DNA of 64,000 nucleotides from Dryocola sp032051265 (GTDB taxonomy: Bacteria; Pseudomonadota; Gammaproteobacteria; Enterobacterales; Enterobacteriaceae): positions 124,001 to 188,000 of the forward strand of contig DAMBYU010000005.1 in NCBI GenBank assembly GCA_032051265.1, in the 5' to 3' direction. The position numbers and the translations under genes are program-made. Under the pieces are notes generated by a model. The model did not search any database. It saw only the letters and a program-made list of their open reading frames with translations, and had not been told where the DNA came from. Positions 17,516 through 26,598 of this stretch are shown here, piece after piece; positions within the stretch are counted from its first letter, which is position 1, and each line of letters starts with the position of its first letter.

Positions 17516-18868
17516 ATGACCAGACATTATGACTACCTCGCCATTGGCGGCGGCAGCGGCGGTATCGCCTCTATCAACCGTGCGGCAATGTATGGCAAGA
17601 AGTGCGCACTGATTGAGGCAAAGGATCTGGGCGGTACCTGCGTAAACGTAGGCTGCGTGCCGAAAAAGGTCATGTGGCACGCGGCACAAATTGCGGAAGC
17701 TATTCACAACTATGGCCCTGACTACGGTTTTGACACCACGGTGAACAACTTCGACTGGGACAAACTTATCGCCAGCCGCACCGCATATATTGACCGCATC
17801 CACACCTCTTATGACAATGTGCTGGGCAAAAACAACGTTGATGTAATCCGTGGTTTTGCCCGCTTTGTTGATGCTCGTACCGTAGAGGTGAATGGCGAAA
17901 CCATTACCGCCGATCATATTCTTATCGCCACCGGCGGCCGCCCAAGCCATCCGAACATTCCAGGCGTGGAATACGGCATTGATTCCGATGGTTTCTTTGC
18001 GCTGCCAGCGCTGCCAAAACGTGTTGCCGTAGTTGGAGCTGGCTATATCGCCGTGGAAATCGCAGGTGTGGTTAACGCGCTGGGTTCTGAAACCCACCTG
18101 TTCGTGCGTAAACACGCACCGCTGCGTACCTTCGATCCGCTGATCGTTGAAACGCTGCTGGAAGTAATCAACACCGAAGGCCCAACGCTTCATACCCAGG
18201 CCGTGCCAAAAACGGTTGAAAAAAATGCCGACGGCAGCCTGACGCTGCATCTGGAAGATGGCCGTTCAGAAACGGTAGATTGCCTGATTTGGGCGATTGG
18301 TCGCGAACCGGCCACGGACAACGTCAATCTGGTCGCCACGGGCGTGAAAACCAACGCGCGGGGCTACATTGAAGTCGATAAATTCCAGAACACCAGCGTA
18401 GCGGGTATTTATGCCGTGGGCGATAACACCGGTGCGGTGGAACTGACGCCGGTCGCCGTTGCTGCGGGGCGTCGCCTGTCCGAGCGCCTGTTTAACAACA
18501 AGCCTGACGAGCATCTGGACTTCAGCAATGTCCCTACCGTGGTCTTTAGCCACCCGCCAATCGGCACCGTAGGCTTAACCGAACCACAGGCGCGCGAGCA
18601 GTACGGCGACGATAATGTGAAGGTCTATAAATCTTCCTTTACCGCGATGTACACAGCGGTGACTTCTCATCGCCAGCCGTGCCGTATGAAGCTGGTATGT
18701 GCGGGTGAGGAAGAGAAAATCGTCGGCATCCACGGTATCGGCTACGGTATGGACGAAATGCTGCAGGGCTTTGCGGTAGCGCTGAAAATGGGTGCAACCA
18801 AAAAAGACTTCGACAACACCGTAGCGATTCACCCGACCGGCGCTGAAGAATTCGTGACTATGCGCTAA
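17516..18868 (+). CDS. gor: Glutathione reductase
   Basis: A 450-residue FAD/NADPH disulfide reductase that keeps glutathione reduced in the cytosol. The FAD fold reads AIGGGSGGIASINRA; the redox cysteines are Cys42 and Cys47 in GGTCVNVGCVPKK; the NADPH fold is VVGAGYIAVEIAGV; the acid-base His is His439 in HPTGAEE. Length equals E. coli Gor. The ATG at 17516 has GGAAACC upstream, a modest ribosome site. Confidence 0.97.
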   Translation: MTRHYDYLAIGGGSGGIASINRAAMYGKKCALIEAKDLGGTCVNVGCVPKKVMWHAAQIAEAIHNYGPDYGFDTTVNNFDWDKLIASRTAYIDRIHTSYDNVLGKNNVDVIRGFARFVDARTVEVNGETITADHILIATGGRPSHPNIPGVEYGIDSDGFFALPALPKRVAVVGAGYIAVEIAGVVNALGSETHLFVRKHAPLRTFDPLIVETLLEVINTEGPTLHTQAVPKTVEKNADGSLTLHLEDGRSETVDCLIWAIGREPATDNVNLVATGVKTNARGYIEVDKFQNTSVAGIYAVGDNTGAVELTPVAVAAGRRLSERLFNNKPDEHLDFSNVPTVVFSHPPIGTVGLTEPQAREQYGDDNVKVYKSSFTAMYTAVTSHRQPCRMKLVCAGEEEKIVGIHGIGYGMDEMLQGFAVALKMGATKKDFDNTVAIHPTGAEEFVTMR

Positions 18869-18879
18869 TAGCGCTTTCG

Positions 18880-18925
18880 CTTATCCACCCTCTTGTTATG
18901 CCGGGTGGATAAGCAATCCACCCGG
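18880..18925. repeat. Triple GGGTGGAT palindrome (REP-like, possible terminator)
   Basis: CTTATCCACCC (18880-18890) pairs with GGGTGGATAAG (18903-18913), and the same arm as CCGGGTGGAT (18901-18910) also pairs with ATCCACCCGG (18916-18925). The two stems exclude each other. It lies between the convergent genes gor and 18928-20565 and may end both transcripts. Confidence 0.6.
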
Positions 18926-18927
18926 CT

Positions 18928-20565
18928 TCAACGCATCGCGTTATAAATCGACTGCTGTATCTCCACCTCATCGTTGCTCACTGGTGCTGGCCGCAGGCCC
19001 TGTGCTTTTGCTTCGTCATAGCGCCGCTTTTGGGCCGCCTGGCGCAGCAAGGCCCTTTCAAGCTCTTCTTTCTGACGTTTTACCACGCCCGGCGCACTGC
19101 AAAAGGTTTGCAGAAACTGTTTGCGCATTGAGGTCAGACTTTGCCCATCTTTCATCGCCTGGCTGGTGGTGTTCACCAGCCTGCGGCAAGGGCGTACTTC
19201 ATCCATTTGCGTGCGATATTGCAGCAGCGTCGCCAGCGCGTCGCGGTAATCCGCAGCCAAGGCGGATTCAGCGTAAGAGGCTTTCCAGTTCATCCCGCCC
19301 TGCATAAACAGCCGGATAATGCGTGAATCCCCGCGCGTAATGGCCAAACGCAGGCTGTTTTCATCCCAGGTAACGCCCATATTTGCTAGCATGTCACGTG
19401 GGCTGTTCTTTTCAGGCACATGATCGGCGGCCATCACCTTCGTCACCACTTGCGGTGAAGCAGTATCTTGTGAGGGACGGGTCATATCACTGAAGATATA
19501 TAACGCGAAAACCACCATCCCGATAATTGCCACGCCCACCATACCCCAGAGCGCTACGGACGCGGTCTCCGCAGCATCGTGATGCTTGCTGGCATTGTGC
19601 AAATTCGGGCCTTCGATGGTCTCCCTGATCTCTTCGTTATCGCCGCCGGTTGCCGCATATTTTTTCTGCGCCTGGGCGATAAACTCCTGCAGCTGAGCCT
19701 CCTCGCTCGCCAGCAAAACCGCAGGATTAACTTTTGTGCGCCCTTCATCGAACGCACGCTGAACCGGCGCACTGGTTTCCCGGTAATAGTTATCGAGTAA
19801 GGCAATTTGCACCGTGGTGAGAGGACGTTGCTGTATCAGGTCATTGCGGATTTGGCGCACGTCATCCAGAAAGGTTTGCAGGGTTTTGCGCTTGTCGATA
19901 AGGAAACTGAGCTGAGGAGCGTTCTGATAGAGCGCCGCATAGTGCCGGGCAAACTCTTTTTTATCCACCAGCAGAAGTGCCAGCTCGCTAAAACGCAGGC
20001 CGCTGAGAATATCCCCACGCTCGGCATTTTTGAGCCAGCGCCGGACTTTATCTCCGCCAAACTGCCGTTTGAGTTGATTGACCAGCTGCGACTGGCTACC
20101 CCAGGCGTTGTTAATCAGCCCGCGAAGCATCAGCTCCAGCGCACGAATTTGCTGCTGCGCCACCTGCTGCTGCGCCCCGCCGCCGGATAAATCGGTGGAA
20201 TAGCCCAATAGCGGCTGCTTGCTGCGTACAAGTTCAAGGTAATTCACAAAACGCAACGCGGAAATCAGCTGGTTATCGCTGACCTCCTGTCCACTTTCAT
20301 ACTGCGGCACCAGCTGCTGCAGATGGCGTAACAACAGCGTAAACTGCGAGATCTCCGCATCGTTAAGGTTAAGACGACGCGCCACCGCAGCCCAGCTGCC
20401 CATACTCTGTCGGGCCTGTTCGAGCTGTTGAAAAAACCATTGCGGATCTTTACCATCTGCGGCGCGAATTTTAAGTAACGGTAGGATTTGTAACGACGCC
20501 TGACGAATCACACTCAGGCAAGTCTCAAACTTATCCCGTGTCAGCAGCTGTGCGTTGCTGGTCAT
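18928..20565 (-). CDS. Unknown single-pass membrane protein with ankyrin-like tail
   Basis: A 545-residue protein I do not recognise. Residues 1-340 are helical and Gln/Leu-rich, with no signal peptide. A single transmembrane helix lies near 343-362 (VALWGMVGVAIIGMVVFALY). After it comes a region with one ankyrin-like helix pair (SLRLAITRGDSRIIRLFMQGG, then ALAADYRDALATLLQYR, about 405-450) and a charged C-terminal helix. This predicts a large cytoplasmic N-domain and a periplasmic C-domain. AAGGA sits six bases before the ATG. It is a single gene downstream of gor on the opposite strand, not present at this place in E. coli K-12. Confidence 0.75.
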   Translation of the reverse strand: MTSNAQLLTRDKFETCLSVIRQASLQILPLLKIRAADGKDPQWFFQQLEQARQSMGSWAAVARRLNLNDAEISQFTLLLRHLQQLVPQYESGQEVSDNQLISALRFVNYLELVRSKQPLLGYSTDLSGGGAQQQVAQQQIRALELMLRGLINNAWGSQSQLVNQLKRQFGGDKVRRWLKNAERGDILSGLRFSELALLLVDKKEFARHYAALYQNAPQLSFLIDKRKTLQTFLDDVRQIRNDLIQQRPLTTVQIALLDNYYRETSAPVQRAFDEGRTKVNPAVLLASEEAQLQEFIAQAQKKYAATGGDNEEIRETIEGPNLHNASKHHDAAETASVALWGMVGVAIIGMVVFALYIFSDMTRPSQDTASPQVVTKVMAADHVPEKNSPRDMLANMGVTWDENSLRLAITRGDSRIIRLFMQGGMNWKASYAESALAADYRDALATLLQYRTQMDEVRPCRRLVNTTSQAMKDGQSLTSMRKQFLQTFCSAPGVVKRQKEELERALLRQAAQKRRYDEAKAQGLRPAPVSNDEVEIQQSIYNAMR

Positions 20566-20733
20566 AATTATCCTTATAGTAAGGTAACTGGCGCATAAGC
20601 GCCTGACGCGATCGGGCTGCGTCGTCCATCAGTGATGGTCATTTTTATGATTATTGGCTGCGGATACAGGCGCCATTAAAGCGGAGTTTAGCGCAACTGC
20701 CCCTGGGTCTATGCCCCAAGAAGAGGGGAAAAA

Positions 20734-22152
20734 TCAAGCATTTTCCAGTACATAACTTAATGCTTCACCCGTTTTACGCAACGCCGCTTCGCTTGCATCA
20801 TCAATCGGCAAAGCATAGCTCAGACGCAGACAATTACGATATTTTCCTGAGGCAGAAAGTAGCGACCCGACGGCAATATGGATATTTTGCTCCCGTAGCG
20901 CACAGCAAACCGGCACGATATCGATGTTTTCCGGTAGCTCGACCCACATCAAAAAACCACCCTGCGGACGACTGACGCAGATGCCACACGGGAAATATTG
21001 CCGCACCCGGTGCGTTAACACGTCGAGGTTTCGCTGGTAATGCTGGCGCACGCGGCGAAGATGACGGTGGTAATTACCGTTACGAATAAACTCCGCCACC
21101 GCCAGTTGCGTAAAAGTGTTGGTGCTGCCGGTGACGATATATTTCATATGCAGCGCGCGATCGAGATAGCGCCCCGGCACAATCCAGCCTACGCGCAGAC
21201 CGGGCGCCAGCGTTTTAGAAAATGAGCTGCACAGCAGCACGCGACCGTCCAGGTCGAGGGATTTAATCGTCATCGGACGAGGATATTCATAGGCCAGCTC
21301 GCCATAAACATCGTCTTCAATTATCGCAATATCAAAGCGCTGTGCGAGAGTAAGCACCGCTCTTTTACGCGCTTCCGGCATAATAAAACCGAGTGGATTA
21401 TTACAGTTCGACACCAGGATCACCGCTTTAATCGGCCACTGCTCAAGCGCCAGTTCCAGCGCTTCGATGCTGATGCCCGTCACGGAATCCGTAGGTATTT
21501 CAATCACCTTTATGCCATAAGCACGCAGCTTATGCAGGGTACCGTGAAATGACGGTGACTCCACCGCCACGATATCGCCCGGCTCGCAAACGGCGCGAAT
21601 GGCAATCGACAGCGCTTCATGACAGCCATTGGTGATAAGGATATCTTCGGAAGCGACAACGCATCCGCAGTCTACCATCAGACGGGAAATCTGCTCGCGC
21701 AGCGCACGCATCCCATAAATACTGTCATAGCCCAGCAGTTCGGCTTGCTGATACTGCGCAATACGGCTCAGCTCGCGCCACAAAGGCTTGATGGTGGGTT
21801 GTGTCACATCCGGCGTTCCGCCGCCGAAGGCAACCACGCCGCCTCCCTCACGAGCAATCAGTTGCTCCAGCACCGCATCCCACTGGGTAATTTCAACCGG
21901 GCGCTGCACCGGGCGGGTCAGCGGGGGTACCGGCGGCTGCGCTTTGCGTTGGGTAACAAAATAGCCGGAACGCGGCTGCGGTGATATCAGCTGCCGATCT
22001 TCAAGAATATGATAGGCCTGCTGAACGGTGCTGATACTGACGCCGTGCTCGCTGCTGAGGCTTCTTACCGAGGGCAAACGCTCGCCGCTGCGATACAGTC
22101 CCTGTTCAATGCGTTCCGCCAGTATAGCGGCGAGATGTTGGTAGCGCGTCAT
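20734..22152 (-). CDS. yjiR: MocR-type regulator YjiR
   Basis: A 472-residue GntR/aminotransferase fusion. A winged helix-turn-helix (about 1-70: LPSVRSLSSEHGVSISTVQQAYH) is joined by a Pro-rich linker (about 70-85) to a fold-type I aminotransferase domain. The PLP lysine is in SSFSKTLAPGLRVGW. It matches E. coli YjiR closely, including the linker QPPVPP(L/M)TRPVQRPVEITQWD. In E. coli yjiR also sits beside yjiS, but at 99 min, so the pair has moved or been kept at another locus. It is divergent from yjiS and probably controls it and itself. Confidence 0.88.
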   Translation of the reverse strand: MTRYQHLAAILAERIEQGLYRSGERLPSVRSLSSEHGVSISTVQQAYHILEDRQLISPQPRSGYFVTQRKAQPPVPPLTRPVQRPVEITQWDAVLEQLIAREGGGVVAFGGGTPDVTQPTIKPLWRELSRIAQYQQAELLGYDSIYGMRALREQISRLMVDCGCVVASEDILITNGCHEALSIAIRAVCEPGDIVAVESPSFHGTLHKLRAYGIKVIEIPTDSVTGISIEALELALEQWPIKAVILVSNCNNPLGFIMPEARKRAVLTLAQRFDIAIIEDDVYGELAYEYPRPMTIKSLDLDGRVLLCSSFSKTLAPGLRVGWIVPGRYLDRALHMKYIVTGSTNTFTQLAVAEFIRNGNYHRHLRRVRQHYQRNLDVLTHRVRQYFPCGICVSRPQGGFLMWVELPENIDIVPVCCALREQNIHIAVGSLLSASGKYRNCLRLSYALPIDDASEAALRKTGEALSYVLENA

Positions 22153-22171
22153 GCTGTATCCTCACGATTAA

Positions 22172-22287
22172 CCATACAGATCCCCAAACCAGTACAGAGT
22201 GATGGAAAAAACATCATTCAGATCATGTTTTAGCGTTTGTGTATGTTAAATAAAAGTGATTTTTGAATCTGTCTGCGATCTGTATGG
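22172..22287. promoter_or_regulatory. Paired operator-like inverted repeat between yjiR and yjiS
   Basis: CCATACAGATC (22172-22182) and its exact reverse complement GATCTGTATGG (22277-22287) flank the intergenic region, 94 bases apart. Additional half sites AGTACAGA (near 22191) and ATCTGT (near 22267) lie beside each arm. This fits MocR regulators, which bind spaced repeats near their own start. Binding is inferred. Confidence 0.55.
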
Positions 22288-22328
22288 CGGCGCATGATGA
22301 TCCTCAACGCGGCAAGAGGAGAAGCATC

Positions 22329-22502
22329 ATGGGTTACGAGGAAAATCGCCCCCACAAACCTTTTTATGGCTTTGTGATGATTTATCAGTTCTTCCGGCAA
22401 CAATGGGTGCTGCGACAGAACGCCCGGGTTTTACAGAGGCTCAGTAAGGAGCAATTACGCGATATTGGGCTGACGCAGGATGACTTATCACGCTGGAAGT
22501 AA
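22329..22502 (+). CDS. yjiS: DUF1127 small protein YjiS
   Basis: A 57-residue DUF1127 protein. The C-terminal family motif is RVLQRLSKEQLRDIGLTQDDL, resembling E. coli YjiS. AGAGGAG lies before the ATG at 22329. DUF1127 proteins are Arg-rich regulators, in some bacteria RNA-binding and involved in phosphate or stress control. It is divergent from yjiR. Confidence 0.85.
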   Translation: MGYEENRPHKPFYGFVMIYQFFRQQWVLRQNARVLQRLSKEQLRDIGLTQDDLSRWK

Positions 22503-22594
22503 TCTTCCCTGACGGCGTCAGATACTGGCGCCGTTATTTTTTTGCTGCTAACAATGGCAGAAGACTCCTTCTGTGCAATTAACAAGGCTTAAAA

Positions 22595-22924
22595 ATGCAA
22601 ATCACCGATCTACCCTTTAATACAACCGACTGGGCCACTCTGCCCGTAATCGAACATCCCGGTATCACCGGCAAAGCCTTCTGGCGCACGCAGCAGTTTG
22701 GGCCAGTCAGGGTGCGAATGGTGGAGTATACCGCCGGCTACCTGGCCGATCACTGGTGTCAGAAAGGACATGTGCTTTTATGCCTGAGCGGCGAGCTGAG
22801 CACGGAGCTTGAAGATGGTCGCCAGTTTACGCTCACGCCGGGTATGAGCTATCAGGTTGCCGATAACGCCGAACCGCATCGCTCTTCCACTTCCAGCGGC
22901 GCAACGCTGTTTATTGTCGATTAA
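22595..22924 (+). CDS. Small cupin with DHWC motif
   Basis: A 109-residue single-domain cupin. Cupin motif 1 is degenerate: GYLADHWCQKGHVLLCLSGEL, with Asp-His-Trp-Cys where a metal-binding HxH is usual. Motif 2 is GMSYQVADNAEPHRS, ending in one His. This fits the DHCW-motif cupin group, whose function is not defined. It follows yjiS in the same direction with a 92-base gap. Confidence 0.75.
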   Translation: MQITDLPFNTTDWATLPVIEHPGITGKAFWRTQQFGPVRVRMVEYTAGYLADHWCQKGHVLLCLSGELSTELEDGRQFTLTPGMSYQVADNAEPHRSSTSSGATLFIVD

Positions 22925-23005
22925 CCCGCTCAGTTATAAGACGATCTACTGACCTTATGCCAGGATTAACAGGTGTACCTCAAAGCTTAAACTTAAGGAG
23001 TACCT

Positions 23006-23404
23006 ATGAAGAAAGTTCTGGTGATAGCGGGACTCAGCGCCGTACTTAGCCTGCCGGTGATGGCAGACGATCAGGGCGGCTTTAAAACCGATGCTGCTCC
23101 TCCCTCTCCTCACTCCATGGATAAAGGCTATCGCGGCATGGAAGACGCCAAGGGGATGACGGTCGTGCAGGCAAAAGCGATGCACGACGGAGCAACCATA
23201 TCGCTGACCGGCAACATCATTAAAAAAACGGGTGAAGACAGTTACCAGTTCAGGGATAAAACTGGCACCCTTGATGTCCATATCCCGCAAGCCGTGTTCG
23301 ACGAGCGAAAACTTAGCCCGGACGAACTGGTTGCCATTAACGGCACGCTGGATAAAAAGCAGAAGCCTGCCGTAATGAAAGTGGATCGTTTACAGAAACA
23401 GTAA
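23006..23404 (+). CDS. Periplasmic OB-fold stress protein (YgiW/YdeI family)
   Basis: A 132-residue protein with a cleavable signal peptide (MKKVLVIAGLSAVLSLPVMA, cleaved before DDQGG) and a BOF/OB-fold domain (about 50-130: TVVQAKAMHDGATISLTGNI, then YQFRDKTGTLDVHIP). Family members such as E. coli YgiW and Salmonella YdeI help tolerance to peroxide, cadmium or antimicrobial peptides. TTAAGGAG lies before the ATG. Confidence 0.88.
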   Translation: MKKVLVIAGLSAVLSLPVMADDQGGFKTDAAPPSPHSMDKGYRGMEDAKGMTVVQAKAMHDGATISLTGNIIKKTGEDSYQFRDKTGTLDVHIPQAVFDERKLSPDELVAINGTLDKKQKPAVMKVDRLQKQ

Positions 23405-23415
23405 GCGCTGAATAC

Positions 23416-23439
23416 AGGGTGGCGAAATCTCACCACCCT
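23416..23439. terminator. Hairpin between convergent genes
   Basis: AGGGTGG (23416-23422) pairs with CCACCCT (23433-23439). There is no T tract on either side. It may be another REP-like GGGTGG unit and lies between two convergent stops. Confidence 0.4.
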
Positions 23440-23444
23440 ACCTC

Positions 23445-24203
23445 TTACAAAAACATCCCGCCTGAAACTTCAATGCGCTGTGCGTTCGCCCAGCCCAGTT
23501 CATCGCTCAGAATGGCGGCCATCGCGCTGCCGATATCATCCGGCTGGCCGACGCGGCCTAAAGCAGTTTGCGCGGCGATAGCGTTACTGACCTGTTCGTT
23601 ATCACGCACCACGCCGCCGCCGAAATCTGTCGCAATGGCACCCGGCGCAATAATATTTACCGCAATACCCCGAGCGCCCAGCTCTTTAGCCTGGTAGCGC
23701 GTCAGCACTTCCATTGCTCCTTTCATGGCAGCGTATGCCGCTTTGCCTGGCAGAGCAAAACGAGTCAGACCGGTTGATACATTCAGGATGCGACCGCCGT
23801 TTTTAATCAGCGGCAGCAGGTGCTGCGTCAGGAAGAACGGCCCCTTCAGATGGATGTTCATTAATTCATCAAACTGCGCTTCCGTTGTTTTTTCGAACGC
23901 CGCATCCAGACCAACCCCGGCGTTGTTTAATAAATAATCAAACGAGTCGCGCTGCCAGACATGGTGCAGCTGCTGTTTCACCTCTGCTGCAAAATCTGCA
24001 AACCCCGCGCTTTCGGCGACGTTCAACTGCATAGCCACCGCTTTCACGCCTTTTAGTTCAATTTCACGTACAACATCCTGCGCTTGCGCCTGTTTACTGT
24101 TATAGGTCAGAATAATATTGATTCCTTTCTCCGCGAGCTTCAGCGCTGCGTTTTTACCTAACCCACGGCTTCCGCCGGTCACTAATGCGATAGATGGCTT
24201 CAT
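23445..24203 (-). CDS. Short-chain dehydrogenase/reductase
   Basis: A 252-residue classical SDR. The cofactor site is TGGSRGLGKN (about residues 9-18), the NAG-type motif is NNAGVG, the catalytic Ser lies in ILNVSTG, and Tyr/Lys in YAAMKGA. The start was set at ATG 24203 because GAGG lies seven bases upstream and it gives the usual length; the frame is open further. The substrate cannot be read from sequence. It is divergent from yhjC, whose product may control it. Confidence 0.88.
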   Translation of the reverse strand: MKPSIALVTGGSRGLGKNAALKLAEKGINIILTYNSKQAQAQDVVREIELKGVKAVAMQLNVAESAGFADFAAEVKQQLHHVWQRDSFDYLLNNAGVGLDAAFEKTTEAQFDELMNIHLKGPFFLTQHLLPLIKNGGRILNVSTGLTRFALPGKAAYAAMKGAMEVLTRYQAKELGARGIAVNIIAPGAIATDFGGGVVRDNEQVSNAIAAQTALGRVGQPDDIGSAMAAILSDELGWANAQRIEVSGGMFL

Positions 24204-24322
24204 GATTTGCCTCACTGGTTGCTGTCGGGTGATTGAGGTCAAGCTTATTAGCTGCTACAAAATCAATAAAGGTTGCCGGTTGCGCATCACTGTTTCACTA
24301 CAAACAACAATGTGGGGTTAAG

Positions 24323-25222
24323 GTGGATAAAATACACGCAATGCAGTTGTTCCTGAGAGTGGCTGAGCTGGAGAGTTTTTCCCGTGCCGCAGAGACGCTT
24401 GGGCTTCCTAAAGGTAGCGTATCACGACAGATTCAGGCGCTGGAAAGCCTGCTAGGCACGCGTTTGCTCTACCGAACCACGCGCCGCGTTCAGCTTACTC
24501 AGGACGGCATGGTTTACTACGAACGCTGCCGGGATTTACTGGCGAATCTCGAAGAACTCGATGGTCTTTTTTTGCACGATCCCTCAAGCATCAGCGGGCG
24601 GCTGCGCGTAGATATGCCCTTGTCGGTGGCGAAGGATCTCGTGATGCCAAAATTACCGGCATTTTTACAGCAGTATCCCGGCATTGAACTGGAGCTTTCC
24701 AGCAGCGACAGGCTGGTGGATGTCGTACGCGAAGGCTTTGACTGCGTGGTACGGGTGGGCCAGTTAAAAGATTCCGGCCTGGTCGCGCGTAACCTTGGCA
24801 AACTGACGCAGATTAACTGCGCCAGCCCCGATTATCTGGCGCGTTTTGGCTACCCGGAGAATCTCGACGATCTCGCCTCCCACGCCGTGGTGCATTACGC
24901 GTTAAATCTCGGCACGCGTCCGCAAGGCTTTGAGTTTGTCGCGGATAAAACCACGCAGTGGATTAAAACCGGGGGCGTTGTCACCGTAAACAGCACCGAA
25001 ACCTATCGTGCGGCCTGCCTTGCGGGGCTGGGGATTATTCAGGTGCCGCGCACCGGTGTCAAAGAGCTGCTAAAGAGTAAAAAACTGGTAGAAATCCTGC
25101 CGCAATATCGCGCCGCCCCGCTGCCGGTTTCATTGCTCTATCCGCACCGCCGCAACCTTTCGCGCCGCGTACATTTATTTATGGAATGGCTGACGGACGT
25201 AATGAAAGCCTATGTAGATTAA
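24323..25222 (+). CDS. yhjC: LysR-type regulator YhjC
   Basis: A 299-residue LysR regulator. The N-terminal helix-turn-helix is SFSRAAETLGLPKGSVSRQI (about residues 18-37), followed by the substrate-binding domain. It matches E. coli YhjC (RcdB) well and, as there, lies just upstream of yhjD. The GTG at 24323 encodes MDKIHAMQLF, the family start. It is divergent from the SDR gene across 119 bases, the typical LysR arrangement. Confidence 0.85.
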   Translation: MDKIHAMQLFLRVAELESFSRAAETLGLPKGSVSRQIQALESLLGTRLLYRTTRRVQLTQDGMVYYERCRDLLANLEELDGLFLHDPSSISGRLRVDMPLSVAKDLVMPKLPAFLQQYPGIELELSSSDRLVDVVREGFDCVVRVGQLKDSGLVARNLGKLTQINCASPDYLARFGYPENLDDLASHAVVHYALNLGTRPQGFEFVADKTTQWIKTGGVVTVNSTETYRAACLAGLGIIQVPRTGVKELLKSKKLVEILPQYRAAPLPVSLLYPHRRNLSRRVHLFMEWLTDVMKAYVD

Positions 25223-25273
25223 CGTTCCAGCTATAATTTTCTTAAGATGTGGACAATACATAAGGAAAATTTA

Positions 25274-26335
25274 ATGACGGACAAGCAGGACAACCGCCCT
25301 GGCGACTCGCTCGATTACGAACCCGTTGCCCAATTTCAGACGGAACCTAAGCCCGAAAGCCCCCCCGCCGGGCCGTCCGATGAGTCGGAGCCGCTGGTCA
25401 AAATCACCACCAGTAACGAAACGGTAAACAACACCATCGCCACCGTAAACAAAGCGGCGAGGCGTCCAATGATCGCGCATCTTTTGCGCGCTACCGAGCG
25501 GTTTAACGATCGCCTCGGTAACCAGTTTGGTGCAGCGATTACCTACTTTTCGTTTTTATCGCTGATCCCCATCATGATGGTGGCCTTTGCCGCCGGGGGG
25601 TATATCCTCGCTTCGCACCCCACGCTGCTGCAGGATATCTTTAATAAAATCCTCGAAAACGTCAGCGACCCGACGCTCGCCACTACGCTGAAAAGCACCA
25701 TAAGCACCGCCGTGCAGCAGCGCACCGCGGTCGGCCTGGTAGGGCTTTTGGTTGCGCTTTATTCCGGCGTTAACTGGATGGGTAACCTGCGTGAGGCCGT
25801 ACGTGCCCAGTCGCGTGATAAATGGGAACGCAACCCGCGGGATAATGAAAAATTCTGGGTGAAGTACCTGCGCGATTTTATTTCGCTGATTGGTCTGCTG
25901 ATCGCGCTGATTGTGACCCTTTCTATCACCTCCATTGCCGGCTCGGCGCAGGATACTATCATCCGCTTCCTGCACCTGGACGGCATTGACTGGCTCAAAC
26001 CGGCCTGGTATCTGGTGGGTCTTACAATCTCTATTTTCGCCAACTATCTTCTTTTCTTCTGGATATTCTGGCGCCTGCCGCGCCACCGTCCCCGTAAAAA
26101 AGCGCTGATACGCGGTACCTTCATTGCGGCGATTGGCTTTGAGGCGATCAAGATAATCATGACCTACAGCCTGCCCAAACTGGTCAGTTCGCCGTCCGGC
26201 GCGGCTTTTGGCTCTGTATTAGGATTGATGGCCTTCTTCTATTTCTTTGCCCGCCTTACGCTATTTTGCGCGGCGTGGATTGCCACCGCCGAGTATAAAG
26301 ACGACCCGCGAATGCCGGGGAAAACGCACAAATAA
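25274..26335 (+). CDS. yhjD: Inner-membrane protein YhjD (YihY/BrkB family)
   Basis: A 353-residue YihY/BrkB-family membrane protein. The first 70 residues are hydrophilic and Pro/Glu-rich; about six helices follow, with the family segment FGAAITYFSFLSLIPI. Mutations in E. coli YhjD bypass the need for Kdo in lipid A export. AAGGA precedes the ATG at 25274; an in-frame ATG nine codons earlier lacks such a site. It follows yhjC by 51 bases. Confidence 0.92.
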   Translation: MTDKQDNRPGDSLDYEPVAQFQTEPKPESPPAGPSDESEPLVKITTSNETVNNTIATVNKAARRPMIAHLLRATERFNDRLGNQFGAAITYFSFLSLIPIMMVAFAAGGYILASHPTLLQDIFNKILENVSDPTLATTLKSTISTAVQQRTAVGLVGLLVALYSGVNWMGNLREAVRAQSRDKWERNPRDNEKFWVKYLRDFISLIGLLIALIVTLSITSIAGSAQDTIIRFLHLDGIDWLKPAWYLVGLTISIFANYLLFFWIFWRLPRHRPRKKALIRGTFIAAIGFEAIKIIMTYSLPKLVSSPSGAAFGSVLGLMAFFYFFARLTLFCAAWIATAEYKDDPRMPGKTHK

Positions 26336-26342
26336 GGCATCT

Positions 26343-26372
26343 GCTTTCCTCTCCCTCAGGGAGAGGAAAAGC
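26343..26372 (+). terminator. Hairpin after yhjD (CCTCTCCC repeat)
   Basis: TTTCCTCTCCC pairs with GGGAGAGGAAA around a very short loop, seven bases after the yhjD stop. It belongs to a dispersed family also seen at 32098, 50853 and 55235. Confidence 0.6.
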
Positions 26373-26598
26373 AAATCAGCACATAAATCCAGCCTGTAAC
26401 TTTTATTTAACCAAAAAGCAGTGTTATCCACTAATTTTAAATCCTCACCCAGCACGCTATAGAAGAATCCCGCCGGGACTGAAAATTATCCGCTTTATGT
26501 ACGAATTTCGCACAAAGCCAACGCGGGAGCCGCATTGAAATAAGGCTTTTGCTATGCGTAATATGGCCGTTCGTTCGTCCAATAAATAAGAAAAAATT

